From: a virus
IMG/VR virus record: IMGVR_UViG_3300042923_000296
Coordinates: 1 to 28,673 of that record
DNA length: 28,673 nt
Strand: one strand, 5' to 3'
This document shows, in pieces, positions 14,960-21,591 of this stretch. The notes under the pieces were generated by a model that saw only the letters and a program-made list of their open reading frames with translations, was not told the origin of the DNA and searched no databases. Both the position numbers and the translations under genes were made by a program. Each line of letters opens with the position of its first letter. Position 1 is the stretch's first letter.

Positions 14960-15115
14960 TCACCTCCGGTTGTTGGGGCAGTCTTCGCGCCCACCGGTAT
15001 ACGGGTTGCGGCATCTGCCGCAGGCGTGGGGGCGGGGTTCTGGTTCGTTCCGCATGACGAACGCCAGGTACTCCGCTTCGACACGAGACGGCCGATACCA
15101 GATGTCCTCACCCAT
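14960..15115 (-). CDS. Small zinc-ribbon protein (51 aa)
   Basis: A 51-residue protein from ATG 15115, two bases after the SSB stop. N-terminal part EDIWYRPSRVEAEYLAFVMR is helical; the C-terminal part HACGRCRNPYTGGREDCPNN has one CxxC and a third Cys. Likely small metal-binding protein of unknown role. The longer frame to 15157 would overlap SSB. Confidence 0.6.
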   Translation of the reverse strand: MGEDIWYRPSRVEAEYLAFVMRNEPEPRPHACGRCRNPYTGGREDCPNNRR

Positions 15116-15117
15116 CG

Positions 15118-15573
15118 TCAGAAAGGCTCCGAGTCGCCGAAACCGGCCGCCGCCCACGTGTCGTCCTGCGCCGTGTTCTGCGCGGCCTGCGCGTTCGCGT
15201 ACCCCCCGCCAGCGGCGCGGGTCACCTGGGCGGTCGCGTACCTGAGCGACGGGCCGATCTCGTCGACCTCGAGTTCAATCGCGGTACGGTTCTGCCCCTC
15301 ACGGTCCTGGTAGCTCCGCTGCTTCAGGCGACCCGTCGCGACCACCCGCATGCCCTTCGTCAGCGACCCGGCGACGTGCTCCGCGAACTCCTTCCAAACG
15401 GATGCGCGGAGGAACAGGGCTTCCCCGTCCACGTACTCGTTCTTCTGTCGGTCGAAGTTGCGGGGTGTTGAGGCGATGGTGAAGTTCGCGACCGCTAGGC
15501 CGTTCTGCGTGTACCGCAGCTCGGGATCAGCCGTCAGGTTCCCGACTACGGTGATGATCGTCTCGCCAGCCAT
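15118..15573 (-). CDS. ssb: Single-stranded DNA-binding protein (151 aa)
   Basis: A 151-residue SSB with the OB fold: [30 protein letters not shown] at the N-terminus, [14 protein letters not shown] and [19 protein letters not shown] in the middle. After a Gly/Ala/Gln-rich linker the protein ends GDSEPF, matching the acidic -PF tip that recruits repair and replication partners. It coats single strands during phage replication and recombination. TGATG couples it to the upstream gene. Confidence 0.95.
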   Translation of the reverse strand: MAGETIITVVGNLTADPELRYTQNGLAVANFTIASTPRNFDRQKNEYVDGEALFLRASVWKEFAEHVAGSLTKGMRVVATGRLKQRSYQDREGQNRTAIELEVDEIGPSLRYATAQVTRAAGGGYANAQAAQNTAQDDTWAAAGFGDSEPF

Positions 15574-15812
15574 CAGTTGCTCTTCTCTTCGGGGTTCTCG
15601 GTGGTCAGGTCGTAGCCGTTGAAGTCGTTGGCGATGAGCCAGGCGACGGGCTTCTCACCCGGGTAGTCCGGGCGAAGCGGGATCACATCGGGGAGCAAGA
15701 GACGCAGACCCTCACTCCAATCGGGTTCCGTTGGCAGTTCATCGTTGATGCGAACGAGTCCTTTGATGTACGTGACCGCATCGCTCAACTGCTCAGGGGT
15801 GAGGCTGCTCAT
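15573..15812 (-). CDS. Hypothetical protein (79 aa)
   Basis: A 79-residue protein ([20 protein letters not shown]), starting at ATG 15812 by ATGA overlap with the RusA stop and ending as TGATG with SSB. It is acidic with a Pro-rich middle ([18 protein letters not shown]). Position between a resolvase and SSB points to replication or recombination, but no family is recognised. Confidence 0.65.
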   Translation of the reverse strand: MSSLTPEQLSDAVTYIKGLVRINDELPTEPDWSEGLRLLLPDVIPLRPDYPGEKPVAWLIANDFNGYDLTTENPEEKSN

Positions 15813-16219
15813 TGGTTGCTCCATTCGGTGACGTCGATTCCGACGCCGGTAGGGTCTCCGGGTGTTGGGTAACGCTTCGTTGCAGTGAGGGTGACGACGA
15901 GGGAGTCGTCAGCGAGTAGCCCGCCATCAGTGAGACCGTCTAAGACGGCCCTGGTCAGCTTGTCGACGTCACCAACACGCCCGGCTGGTACCGCCCAGCG
16001 GGGTTTCTGGGGGCGTGGGAGGACAAACGAAAGGGTCACGATGACCGGACAGTCGAACGTGACCCCAAGGTCCGCATGGGTGGCGATAACGTGCCGCCAC
16101 GGTTTCAGACGGGCGGCGTTCGCATCCCGCAACCACGCCCGCCCCTTCGCCTGCGAAACAGTCTTCGACCCTTGGGGTACTGGTACGCCTTCGATGAAGA
16201 ACGACACTGTGTCTGTCAT
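15809..16219 (-). CDS. RusA-type Holliday junction resolvase (136 aa)
   Basis: A 136-residue protein of the RusA family. The N-terminal FFIEGVPVPQGSKT and the metal site GDVDKLTRAVLDGLTDGGLLADDS, carrying three or more conserved Asp, are diagnostic. RusA proteins cut four-way junctions and so resolve recombination intermediates before packaging. It is coupled at both ends (ATGA) to its neighbours. Confidence 0.9.
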   Translation of the reverse strand: MTDTVSFFIEGVPVPQGSKTVSQAKGRAWLRDANAARLKPWRHVIATHADLGVTFDCPVIVTLSFVLPRPQKPRWAVPAGRVGDVDKLTRAVLDGLTDGGLLADDSLVVTLTATKRYPTPGDPTGVGIDVTEWSNQ

Positions 16220-17139
16220 GCTGCTGTCAACGTCCCGTCTTTGTGGTGGGTGTTCGTTGCGAGGTAGATCGGCAACCCGAGCTCGGCACGCACCCGTTCA
16301 ACCGTCTTCACGTTGCAACCGATGTGTTCAGCGATGCGCCGGCCTGACCAGCGGCGTTCGTTGAGGATGCTGATGACTTCGCGGCGTTGTTCCGGGTTCA
16401 TGTCGGGTTGTTCCCCCGCGATGGCGGAGTCGACGGTCGATGCCCACAGTTCTTCGACGGTGGGGAGTTCGGGTTCCGCCCCCGGGTCGTCGATGGTGTC
16501 GTCATCCCATGCGAGGGGGGACGCCCACCCGTTCTTCACGGCGATGCCACGTGACCGGGTGTACGACTGCTTCTCCACCGTCGTGTCACGGGGTGGGAGG
16601 GTGTTCCACATTTCGTCGTACAGGCGGGCGATGAGGTCGCGGGTGGTGGCGGTGACGACGGTGGAGCGGGTGATGTTGTACGCCCACGTTTTCGCGTGCC
16701 CGGCACGTGCACTGATGGCCCAGAACGTCCAGCCGACTGCGACGAGTGCGCGGATGCGGCGGATGGTGCCGGTGGCGTCGGTTTTGCGGGGTTCGGGTGC
16801 ACGGTGTCGCATCTTCGGGTGGGTGCCGAGGAGTGCGTCAGCGGTTTCCCGTTCCACCCGGACGGTGATGCCGCGCATGATGCGGGAGATGGTGGGGACG
16901 GACACACCGGAGACCGCTTCGATGTCGGCGTATGTCCAGTCCTCACGCATGAGCTGCATGATGCGGGGGACGGTGATGATCGCGTTGACGAACTCTTGGG
17001 TTTCGCCGTTGCGTGCCCGTTCTTCGCGTTCCCGTTCCTGCCGGGCCCGGTGCGCCTTGCAGGAGGTGCAGCGGCAGCGGTGCTTCTGGTAGCAGGTGCC
17101 CGTGGCGCCGTGCTTGTGATCTTCAGGGCACAAAGTCAT
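16216..17139 (-). CDS. Multi-HTH DNA-binding protein with zinc motif (307 aa)
   Basis: Starts at ATG 17139 (MTLCPEDHKHGATGTCYQKH) with AAGGAA upstream. A Cys/His cluster at residues 4-30 (CYQKHRCRCTSCKAHRARQ) may bind zinc. Three helix-turn-helix-like units follow: WTYADIEAVSGVSVPTISRI (about 68), VGWTFWAISARAGHAKTWAY (about 134) and RWSGRRIAEHIGCNVKTVERV (about 270). The architecture suggests a sequence-specific DNA-binding or regulatory protein; its target is unknown. The stop overlaps RusA as ATGA. Confidence 0.7.
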   Translation of the reverse strand: MTLCPEDHKHGATGTCYQKHRCRCTSCKAHRARQEREREERARNGETQEFVNAIITVPRIMQLMREDWTYADIEAVSGVSVPTISRIMRGITVRVERETADALLGTHPKMRHRAPEPRKTDATGTIRRIRALVAVGWTFWAISARAGHAKTWAYNITRSTVVTATTRDLIARLYDEMWNTLPPRDTTVEKQSYTRSRGIAVKNGWASPLAWDDDTIDDPGAEPELPTVEELWASTVDSAIAGEQPDMNPEQRREVISILNERRWSGRRIAEHIGCNVKTVERVRAELGLPIYLATNTHHKDGTLTAA

Positions 17140-17163
17140 GTTGGTTCCTTGGGGGTATGAGAA

Positions 17164-17194
17164 ACGGCCCCCTACCCGAAGGAAAGAGGACCGT
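17164..17194 (-). terminator. Intrinsic-type terminator
   Basis: Minus strand: ACGGTCCTCT and AGGGGGCCGT pair over 10 bp with two G-U wobbles, an 11-nt loop and a following TTTCTC. Wobbles fit only the minus RNA. It lies between the 88-residue gene and the multi-HTH gene, so it probably reduces readthrough into the block that follows. Confidence 0.6.
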
Positions 17195-17213
17195 GAAAGG
17201 TGGTTGGTGTCGG

Positions 17214-17480
17214 CTACGAGTCTCGGCACGAGTCGTTGCCGCACCACTGCCTCGTATGGGCGTGCGTGTACTGGCACGCGGGCGCGTCGTACACGACGCG
17301 GGACCGCTGCCTCGGTGCACCCACGCTGAAGCTCATGCCCCACTGCGAGTAGCGGTGGGCCAGTTGCTCGACCCCGCGGCGGAACGCGGTGAAGTCCTCC
17401 GCGCGAATCTCAGCGACGGATATCTCGACGCGGATGTTGTCGGCAGGCGGGTCGTACAGTTCGATCCTGGGCTCGCTCAC
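17214..17480 (-). CDS. Hypothetical protein (88 aa)
   Basis: An 88-residue protein starting MSEPRIELYDPPADNIRVEI. It has the segment FRRGVEQLAHRYSQWGMSFSVGAP and a Cys-containing end (CQYTHAHTRQWCGNDSC) that could bind metal. The start overlaps the stop of the previous small gene (ATGA). Not recognised. Confidence 0.65.
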   Translation of the reverse strand: MSEPRIELYDPPADNIRVEISVAEIRAEDFTAFRRGVEQLAHRYSQWGMSFSVGAPRQRSRVVYDAPACQYTHAHTRQWCGNDSCRDS

Positions 17481-17587
17481 GTCTGGCTCCGTTCGTTGTG
17501 GTCACAGTCGGTGCAGGTACACGACACCCGCCTGCAACCGTCATGGTTCGGTGTGGATGGGTGGGCGCAGTACCCGGACATGGTCAT
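17477..17587 (-). CDS. Tiny Cys-rich protein (36 aa)
   Basis: An ORF of 36 residues, MTMSGYCAHPSTPNHDGCRR then VSCTCTDCDHNE, with five Cys and three His, typical of tiny zinc-ribbon proteins of actinophages. ATG 17587 or ATG 17581 could start it; neither has a strong ribosome site. The ATGA overlap with the next gene and the patterned Cys support it. Confidence 0.5.
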   Translation of the reverse strand: MTMSGYCAHPSTPNHDGCRRVSCTCTDCDHNERSQT

Positions 17588-17610
17588 AGGGACACGAACA
17601 CGAGGAACAT

Positions 17611-17913
17611 TCACGGGCGATCTCGCGCCATGGCGAGGCGACGCTGGATCTCGCCGTAGGTGAACACCGTGCCGTTCGCGCGTGCCCGATCGAGTTCGAC
17701 CACAAGTGCGAGAAGTTGCTCGCGTGCCGCCTCGATCAGCGCAGACGACTCGACTGCAAGTCCTCGCCGGGAGTAGTCCTGTGCCCACCTGAGCAGGTGG
17801 TCCACGCCGTGCTCGCGGTCATGCTCGGTTGGGTACTTGCCCTCCCGCTGGTGTTTGCGTTCCTCTTGGATGTAGCGGTTCCACCGTTCGGCGGTCGGCA
17901 CGTAGTCACTCAT
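17611..17913 (-). CDS. Hypothetical helical protein (100 aa)
   Basis: A 100-residue protein from ATG 17913 (MSDYVPTAERWNRYIQEERK) that overlaps the companion B stop (ATGA). It is almost wholly helical, highly charged, with HDREHGVDHLLRWAQDYSRRG and a C-terminal segment FTYGEIQRRLAMARDRP. No family recognised. It closes the second methyltransferase cassette. Confidence 0.65.
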   Translation of the reverse strand: MSDYVPTAERWNRYIQEERKHQREGKYPTEHDREHGVDHLLRWAQDYSRRGLAVESSALIEAAREQLLALVVELDRARANGTVFTYGEIQRRLAMARDRP

Positions 17914-18155
17914 TCCTGCACCTTTCGGTAGAACCGGTTGAAGTTGGTTTCGTTGATCCACCGCACCGGGACACGCCCAGACGGCCCAGGTTCCGCGTCG
18001 ACACGCGCCCACCCCAAATAGTTGGGTGTGTTGCGGCGTGGGCGGGCGTCAACAATCCGCACCGGCACCGCGTATCGGACCCAGGTGTGTGGGTGCCCGT
18101 ACTTCTCCAACAGGTCACCGCGGGCCGTCGCAACAGCATCAGACATACGCCTCAC
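17910..18155 (-). CDS. Methyltransferase companion protein B (81 aa)
   Basis: An 81-residue protein from GTG 18155, overlapping the stop of the second methyltransferase as GTGA. It is the paralogue of 14068-14316, sharing the ordered blocks AVAT-RG, LLEKYG, WVR, PVR, VDA, PRR, YLGW and NF-RFYR. The central linkers differ, so the two are not a recent duplication. The association with two unrelated methyltransferases suggests a function that serves methylation or its control. Confidence 0.8.
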   Translation of the reverse strand: MRRMSDAVATARGDLLEKYGHPHTWVRYAVPVRIVDARPRRNTPNYLGWARVDAEPGPSGRVPVRWINETNFNRFYRKVQE

Positions 18156-18892
18156 GACGCGTCCAATGTGGAGAAGTCGAACGCCTGCTGAGATGCGCGC
18201 TTAGCGGCGACCTCTGCGTATCGTTCGTCTGCCTCAATGCCGATGGCCTTGAATCCCATCTCGCGGGCAGCCGTAAGTGCACTCCCAGACCCTGCGAATG
18301 GGTCCAGCACCACGGCGCCCGGAGTGCAGACAACGCTCAGTAGCGTCTTCAGGAGCGCGTCCGGTTTCTCGGTCGGGTGGTCTCCATCCCGGATGGGCGA
18401 GAACCGCAGAACGTTGGCAACGTCCCGGCGAGCTGGTGGCGTTGGTGTCCCGGCCGTCATGTGAACGATGAACTCGTGCTGGTTGCGGAAGATGGCTCCC
18501 ATGCCCAGTCGGTCCTTGTCCCAGACCAACATCGGGTGCTGGCGAAGGTCCGCGGACTCGAGCGCGGCGGCGAGGTGTCCCGCCATGCGCCAGTCAATGA
18601 AGGACAGAACGTGCCCGCCGTCACTCAGCAGACGGCGCCACTGGACTCCGCACTGACGCAGCAGGTAGACGAAACCGTGGGTGCTCATGGCGTCGCCGCG
18701 AATCCAGTCGTCGTCGTCCGTGGACCGGTTCATGGACTTGCGCAGACTCCGCGAGTTCTCGCGCCGACCTCCGCTGCTGTACGGCGGGTCCGTGAGGACA
18801 GTCGTAACGGATCTATCTGGCAGGGAGGCCATCACCTCGAGGCAATCGCCTAGGTAGATGGTCACGCTTTCGTCTTCGTAGTACAGGCTCAT
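18152..18892 (-). CDS. DNA adenine-N6 or cytosine-N4 methyltransferase, beta class (246 aa)
   Basis: A 246-residue amino-methyltransferase. The catalytic motif IV TDPPYSSG lies at about residue 35, followed by a variable target-recognition region, and the S-adenosylmethionine motif VLDPFAGSGSALTAA lies near residue 195. This motif order is the beta class. HPTEKPDALLKTLL before motif I is also typical. No partner endonuclease is nearby, so anti-restriction is the likely role. N6 versus N4 cannot be decided from the motif. ATG 18892 overlaps the upstream stop. Confidence 0.9.
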   Translation of the reverse strand: MSLYYEDESVTIYLGDCLEVMASLPDRSVTTVLTDPPYSSGGRRENSRSLRKSMNRSTDDDDWIRGDAMSTHGFVYLLRQCGVQWRRLLSDGGHVLSFIDWRMAGHLAAALESADLRQHPMLVWDKDRLGMGAIFRNQHEFIVHMTAGTPTPPARRDVANVLRFSPIRDGDHPTEKPDALLKTLLSVVCTPGAVVLDPFAGSGSALTAAREMGFKAIGIEADERYAEVAAKRASQQAFDFSTLDAS

Positions 18893-19152
18893 GACTCCAC
18901 CTCCCGCGCAGCTTCGAGAGCGGCGCGCATATCGTCGTGATCCGTTGGCCCGTCGTTGTGCAGCCAGACGCCGATAGCCGCTTCGACCTGTGCGTCGGTG
19001 ATCTGCCCCTGTCGGCGGAAACCAGCGGCGAGGATCGCATCAACCTGTGGCAACCACCATTCCCAGGTGCCACCCTCCGGGTCCGGCATTACGCCGCCTT
19101 CCGGGTCGCTGTCGTCCAGGATTCGGGCCAACTCCTCGCGCTCGTCGCTCAC
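18889..19152 (-). CDS. Hypothetical protein with ITDAQV domain (87 aa)
   Basis: An 87-residue acidic protein. Its C-terminal 35 residues, ITDAQVEAAIGVW...MRAALEAAREVES, are related to the end of the 80-residue protein at 24814-25056. The N-terminal 45 residues (DDSDPEGGVMPDPEGGTWEW) are unrelated. So a small helical module has been joined to different partners. ATGA overlaps at both ends. Function unknown. Confidence 0.7.
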   Translation of the reverse strand: MSDEREELARILDDSDPEGGVMPDPEGGTWEWWLPQVDAILAAGFRRQGQITDAQVEAAIGVWLHNDGPTDHDDMRAALEAAREVES

Positions 19153-19544
19153 GACTCCACCTCGAACATGAGTCGCGCGGTCTCCCGGTCCCGCTCACGC
19201 GCCTGAAACAGCAACACCTTCACATCCGCAGGCAACGGTTCCCGCGGCGGATACGTCGGCTCGAGCAGTCCCCGCGCCTTCGCGGAACGAACATCCGCCT
19301 CGATGTCAGCGAGCTTGGAACGCGCGTCAACTTCGAGTCGGTCTAGGACGCGCCCCACGGTCAGGTACTCGTTGCGGGTCGCCTGGTCACGGAAGTGAGC
19401 CATGATGACCGCCTGCCCCACCTCGTACGGTGCGTCTGCGATCTCCGGGATGGAGTGCCACGCTTCCACCGTCATCTCGTCCACCTGGCGACGGTCGAAC
19501 CCGGACACGATCGTCAACAGTTTTGCAACCTCTGTCTTGTTCAC
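19149..19544 (-). CDS. Replication-operon protein, possible helicase-loader-like (131 aa)
   Basis: Starts at GTG 19544 (MNKTEVAKLLTIVSGFDRRQ) through GTGA overlap with the replication gene. N-terminal AKLLTIVSGFDRRQVDEMTVEAWHSIPEI is a pattern found in small phage proteins placed right after a replication initiator. The C-terminal half is charged and coiled-coil-like. Association with replication is inferred from coupling to the initiator gene; there is no P-loop. Confidence 0.6.
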   Translation of the reverse strand: MNKTEVAKLLTIVSGFDRRQVDEMTVEAWHSIPEIADAPYEVGQAVIMAHFRDQATRNEYLTVGRVLDRLEVDARSKLADIEADVRSAKARGLLEPTYPPREPLPADVKVLLFQARERDRETARLMFEVES

Positions 19545-20305
19545 GGGGTGAGTCCCTTCTGCTGGACGCCTTCGATAGCGGCGAACTTCGCAACGACGGC
19601 CATGTTCTGTTCTGTGCGGGTAGGGGCATTGCCGTAGACAGGTCTCGGCTTCGCGTTCCCCAACCACGTGCGGAACGATGCGTGCCAGTCGAGTTGCTTC
19701 CGCCCGTTCGCTGCGGCATGGTTCCGGAACTGGTCGGCCTCATGGTTCACATCCACTCCGCGGGTCTGCGCGTAGGCGATGCAATTGGGGTTAGGTGTCC
19801 AGTCGAGGGGCAGCCCTGTGGCGCGCCTCTCCCCTGTTCCCTTTCCCCTGTTCCCCTGTTCCCCTGTTCCCTTTCCAGGGACGGGAGTTCCGACACCAGA
19901 GTCGGACAATCCGCCGCTATCCGCGGACGCTCCGACCCCCGTATTTCCGCGGGCTACAGCCGCTTCCGCAGCCTCAAGCAACCCGTCACGCGGTTTCGCC
20001 TTCTTCTCCGTCCGCTGGTGCTTCTCCCAGCTCGGAATGACATAAAACGGGCGTCCGTGATGCTCGAAGTAGACGACTCCGAAGGCTTCCGACACGTCCG
20101 ACGCCAGCCGCGGATAATCCGCCGCCGAAACGTCGTCGTCGTTGGGGAATGCGAATCCGACGAGTTGCTTCCCGTTGGCGGTGCCGATGCCGTAGTCGTC
20201 AGCCCAGTTCCACATCGCGATGAAGAACAGCCGCGCACGCAGGCTCGCCCTCGCAGTGGCCGGCGAATCCCAGAACTCGGGCTTGATGGTTCGGATGCGC
20301 GCCAT
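19541..20305 (-). CDS. Replication initiation / winged-helix replisome organiser (254 aa)
   Basis: A 254-residue protein starting MARIRTIKPEFWDSPATARA at ATG 20305. The first 95 residues (RARLFFIAMWNWADDYGIG ... YVIPSWEKHQ) are the winged-helix DNA-binding domain of phage replication organisers. A low-complexity linker rich in Gly/Thr/Lys follows (about 135-165), then a helical C-terminus with WHASFRTWLGNAKPRP like DnaT/DnaD-type ends. It probably recruits the host helicase to the origin. It starts inside TGATG, coupled to a 16-residue leader ORF, and lies behind the SOS-box promoter. Confidence 0.8.
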   Translation of the reverse strand: MARIRTIKPEFWDSPATARASLRARLFFIAMWNWADDYGIGTANGKQLVGFAFPNDDDVSAADYPRLASDVSEAFGVVYFEHHGRPFYVIPSWEKHQRTEKKAKPRDGLLEAAEAAVARGNTGVGASADSGGLSDSGVGTPVPGKGTGEQGNRGKGTGERRATGLPLDWTPNPNCIAYAQTRGVDVNHEADQFRNHAAANGRKQLDWHASFRTWLGNAKPRPVYGNAPTRTEQNMAVVAKFAAIEGVQQKGLTP

Positions 20306-20355
20306 CAGGTTCGGGAACCTGTAGAAGTTGCGCACAAAGGTTCGGTAGACTGCAT
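20305..20355 (-). CDS. Leader ORF (16 aa) coupled to the replication gene
   Basis: AAGGAGGGCTGCG precedes ATG 20355, the strongest ribosome site in the area, while the replication gene itself has no own site. The frame reads MQSTEPLCATSTGSRT and stops at TGA 20305-20307, inside TGATG with the replication start. Its 3' part spans two mutually exclusive hairpins (see findings). The likely role is to govern translation of the replication protein. Confidence 0.65.
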   Translation of the reverse strand: MQSTEPLCATSTGSRT

Positions 20356-20393
20356 CGCAGCCCTCCTTATCGGTTCAGTCGATATCAGGGTCA

Positions 20394-20429
20394 GGCCCCG
20401 GCGAGTGTTCCACCACTCGGTTTGGGGCC
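20394..20429 (-). promoter_or_regulatory. 5'-terminal nested hairpin of the replication transcript
   Basis: Minus strand: GGCCCC pairs with GGGGCC and, inside, CGAGTG pairs with CACTCG around a 6-nt loop. The outer stem begins at the predicted transcription start (about 20429). A hairpin at the very 5' end can stabilise mRNA. It lies 39 nt before the leader ORF. Confidence 0.5.
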
Positions 20430-20435
20430 GTTCCC

Positions 20436-20457
20436 ATTCTATCGAAAATCCGTTCGA
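20436..20457 (-). promoter_or_regulatory. LexA (SOS) box over the replication promoter
   Basis: On the minus strand TCGAACGGATTTTCGA (20457-20442) matches 15 of 16 positions of the actinobacterial LexA consensus TCGAAC-RNRY-GTTCGA. The next bases, TAGAAT (20441-20436), look like a -10 box; the -35 region is poor. The box would block RNA polymerase until host DNA damage removes LexA. Two direct repeats CGGGGACT (plus strand, 20460-20467 and 20471-20478) lie just upstream, one helical turn apart, and may bind a second regulator. Confidence 0.75.
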
Positions 20458-20481
20458 AACGGGGACTAATCGGGGACTTTC

Positions 20482-20676
20482 TCAGTCGTCTGTTGTGCGG
20501 TTGATTCCGTCACCCAGTACCACTTGAAGTACCCGCCACTTCGGGAGCCCGGAAGTCTCCACAATCTCGTCGATCGTGAACCCGTACGTATAGGCGGTTC
20601 GGCAGGCGGCGATGCGTTGCGGGCCGTGGGGTGACATCAGGTGGGACTCGATGAACGCCCGTTCCCAAATCTTCAC
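20482..20676 (-). CDS. Small HTH protein (64 aa)
   Basis: Starts at GTG 20676 (MKIWERAFIESHLMSPHGPQ) with AGGAGGCG upstream. The C-terminal half, GFTIDEIVETSGLPKWRVLQVVLG, has a clear helix-turn-helix pattern. It sits directly before the SOS-regulated promoter and so might act on it, for example on the repeats at 20460-20478. It lies nine bases after the HNH gene. Confidence 0.7.
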   Translation of the reverse strand: MKIWERAFIESHLMSPHGPQRIAACRTAYTYGFTIDEIVETSGLPKWRVLQVVLGDGINRTTDD

Positions 20677-20684
20677 GACGCCTC

Positions 20685-21035
20685 CTAAAAGTCGGGTTCG
20701 GGCTTGACATCGACCACGCGCCCGTCGTCGACAAGCCACATCAGGGTTCCCCGGTACAGGACCGGGCGGTGTTTCGGGTTCTCCCACGAGTTACATGACC
20801 ATCCGAGCTCGCCGCCCTCCGCAGAGTGAGCGACACCGTGGCATCCCTCTTTGGCGTTGTTCCCGAACCCGCACAGGTGCAGCAGGTTGGACACCTCATG
20901 CCCACCACCGCGCGAACGGTAGCGACGATGATGAACCTCAGTGGCGCGAGCTCTCCCGCAGCCTTCGCATACCGAGCCGGATCTCTCTTCGACGATGCGG
21001 CGGTTGCCGGGAGGGATAGGTTTCGCGCGACTCAT
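20685..21035 (-). CDS. HNH endonuclease (116 aa)
   Basis: A 116-residue HNH protein: CEGCGRARATEVHHRRYRSRGG at about residue 22 supplies the first Cys pair and the catalytic HH, HEVSNLLHLCGF the Asn and the third Cys, and KEGCHGVAHS the last Cys and His. The C-terminal part (PVLYRGTLMWLVDDGRVVDV) is beta-rich. ATG 21035 overlaps the upstream stop (ATGA). It may be a homing or nicking enzyme; its role is not defined by the motif alone. Confidence 0.85.
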   Translation of the reverse strand: MSRAKPIPPGNRRIVEERSGSVCEGCGRARATEVHHRRYRSRGGGHEVSNLLHLCGFGNNAKEGCHGVAHSAEGGELGWSCNSWENPKHRPVLYRGTLMWLVDDGRVVDVKPEPDF

Positions 21036-21316
21036 ATCGGGCGCCGGCCGATGATCTCCGACAGGCGCGGCTGATACCCGAAGTCGTGACTGCACTCGCT
21101 GCACACAAAGAACCGGTGCGGTTGGAGGATCTGCTTCGACGCCGCCGCGTAGGCGTTGGCGTCGTGATCGTCACAGAGCATGACCTCGGAGCCGCAGCAT
21201 CGCATCGTCCACAGCCACGCGGCCTCAGCGTCCTGCAACCGGCACTCGACGGTTTCGTTGAGGATGGTTTCGTCGAGGATGATCGTGTCTACCCGGGGCG
21301 CGTCAAGAACAGTCAC
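21032..21316 (-). CDS. Zinc-ribbon protein (94 aa)
   Basis: From GTG 21316, overlapping the upstream stop as GTGA. It holds two Cys pairs, RCCGSEVMLCDDHD at about residue 40 and FFVCSECSHDFGYQ near 70, fitting a zinc ribbon. The N-terminus is Thr/Val/Ile-rich. No enzyme motif. A nucleic-acid role is possible. Confidence 0.65.
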   Translation of the reverse strand: MTVLDAPRVDTIILDETILNETVECRLQDAEAAWLWTMRCCGSEVMLCDDHDANAYAAASKQILQPHRFFVCSECSHDFGYQPRLSEIIGRRPI

Positions 21317-21591
21317 GACGACCACCGCTTCCAGGACGGGAACGTTGTCGTCGGCGGTGTTGTCGTGACCCCGTGGCGGGCCATGGCCTCACGGAGCCGG
21401 CGTGCACCCTCGGTGGATGCTTCGTGCACGGCGGTGTCCATCGCTTCCCACAGGAACGCGTAGAAGTGGATGAGTCCTTCGCGGGGGTAGTCGCGGTCGT
21501 ACGCCGGTGCCCATGTGTCGGTCCAGTTCTGCTTCCATACCCCGTACATGCGGCATCCGCAGGGGCAGAGGCGAACGAATGGTCTGTTCAT
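21313..21591 (-). CDS. Hypothetical protein (92 aa)
   Basis: Starts at ATG 21591 (TGATG with the upstream stop) or GTG 21594. N-terminal LCPCGCRMYGVWKQNW has a CxCxC cluster; the rest is helical (EGLIHFYAFLWEAMDTAVHE). Not recognised. It is coupled on both sides. Confidence 0.65.
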   Translation of the reverse strand: MNRPFVRLCPCGCRMYGVWKQNWTDTWAPAYDRDYPREGLIHFYAFLWEAMDTAVHEASTEGARRLREAMARHGVTTTPPTTTFPSWKRWSS

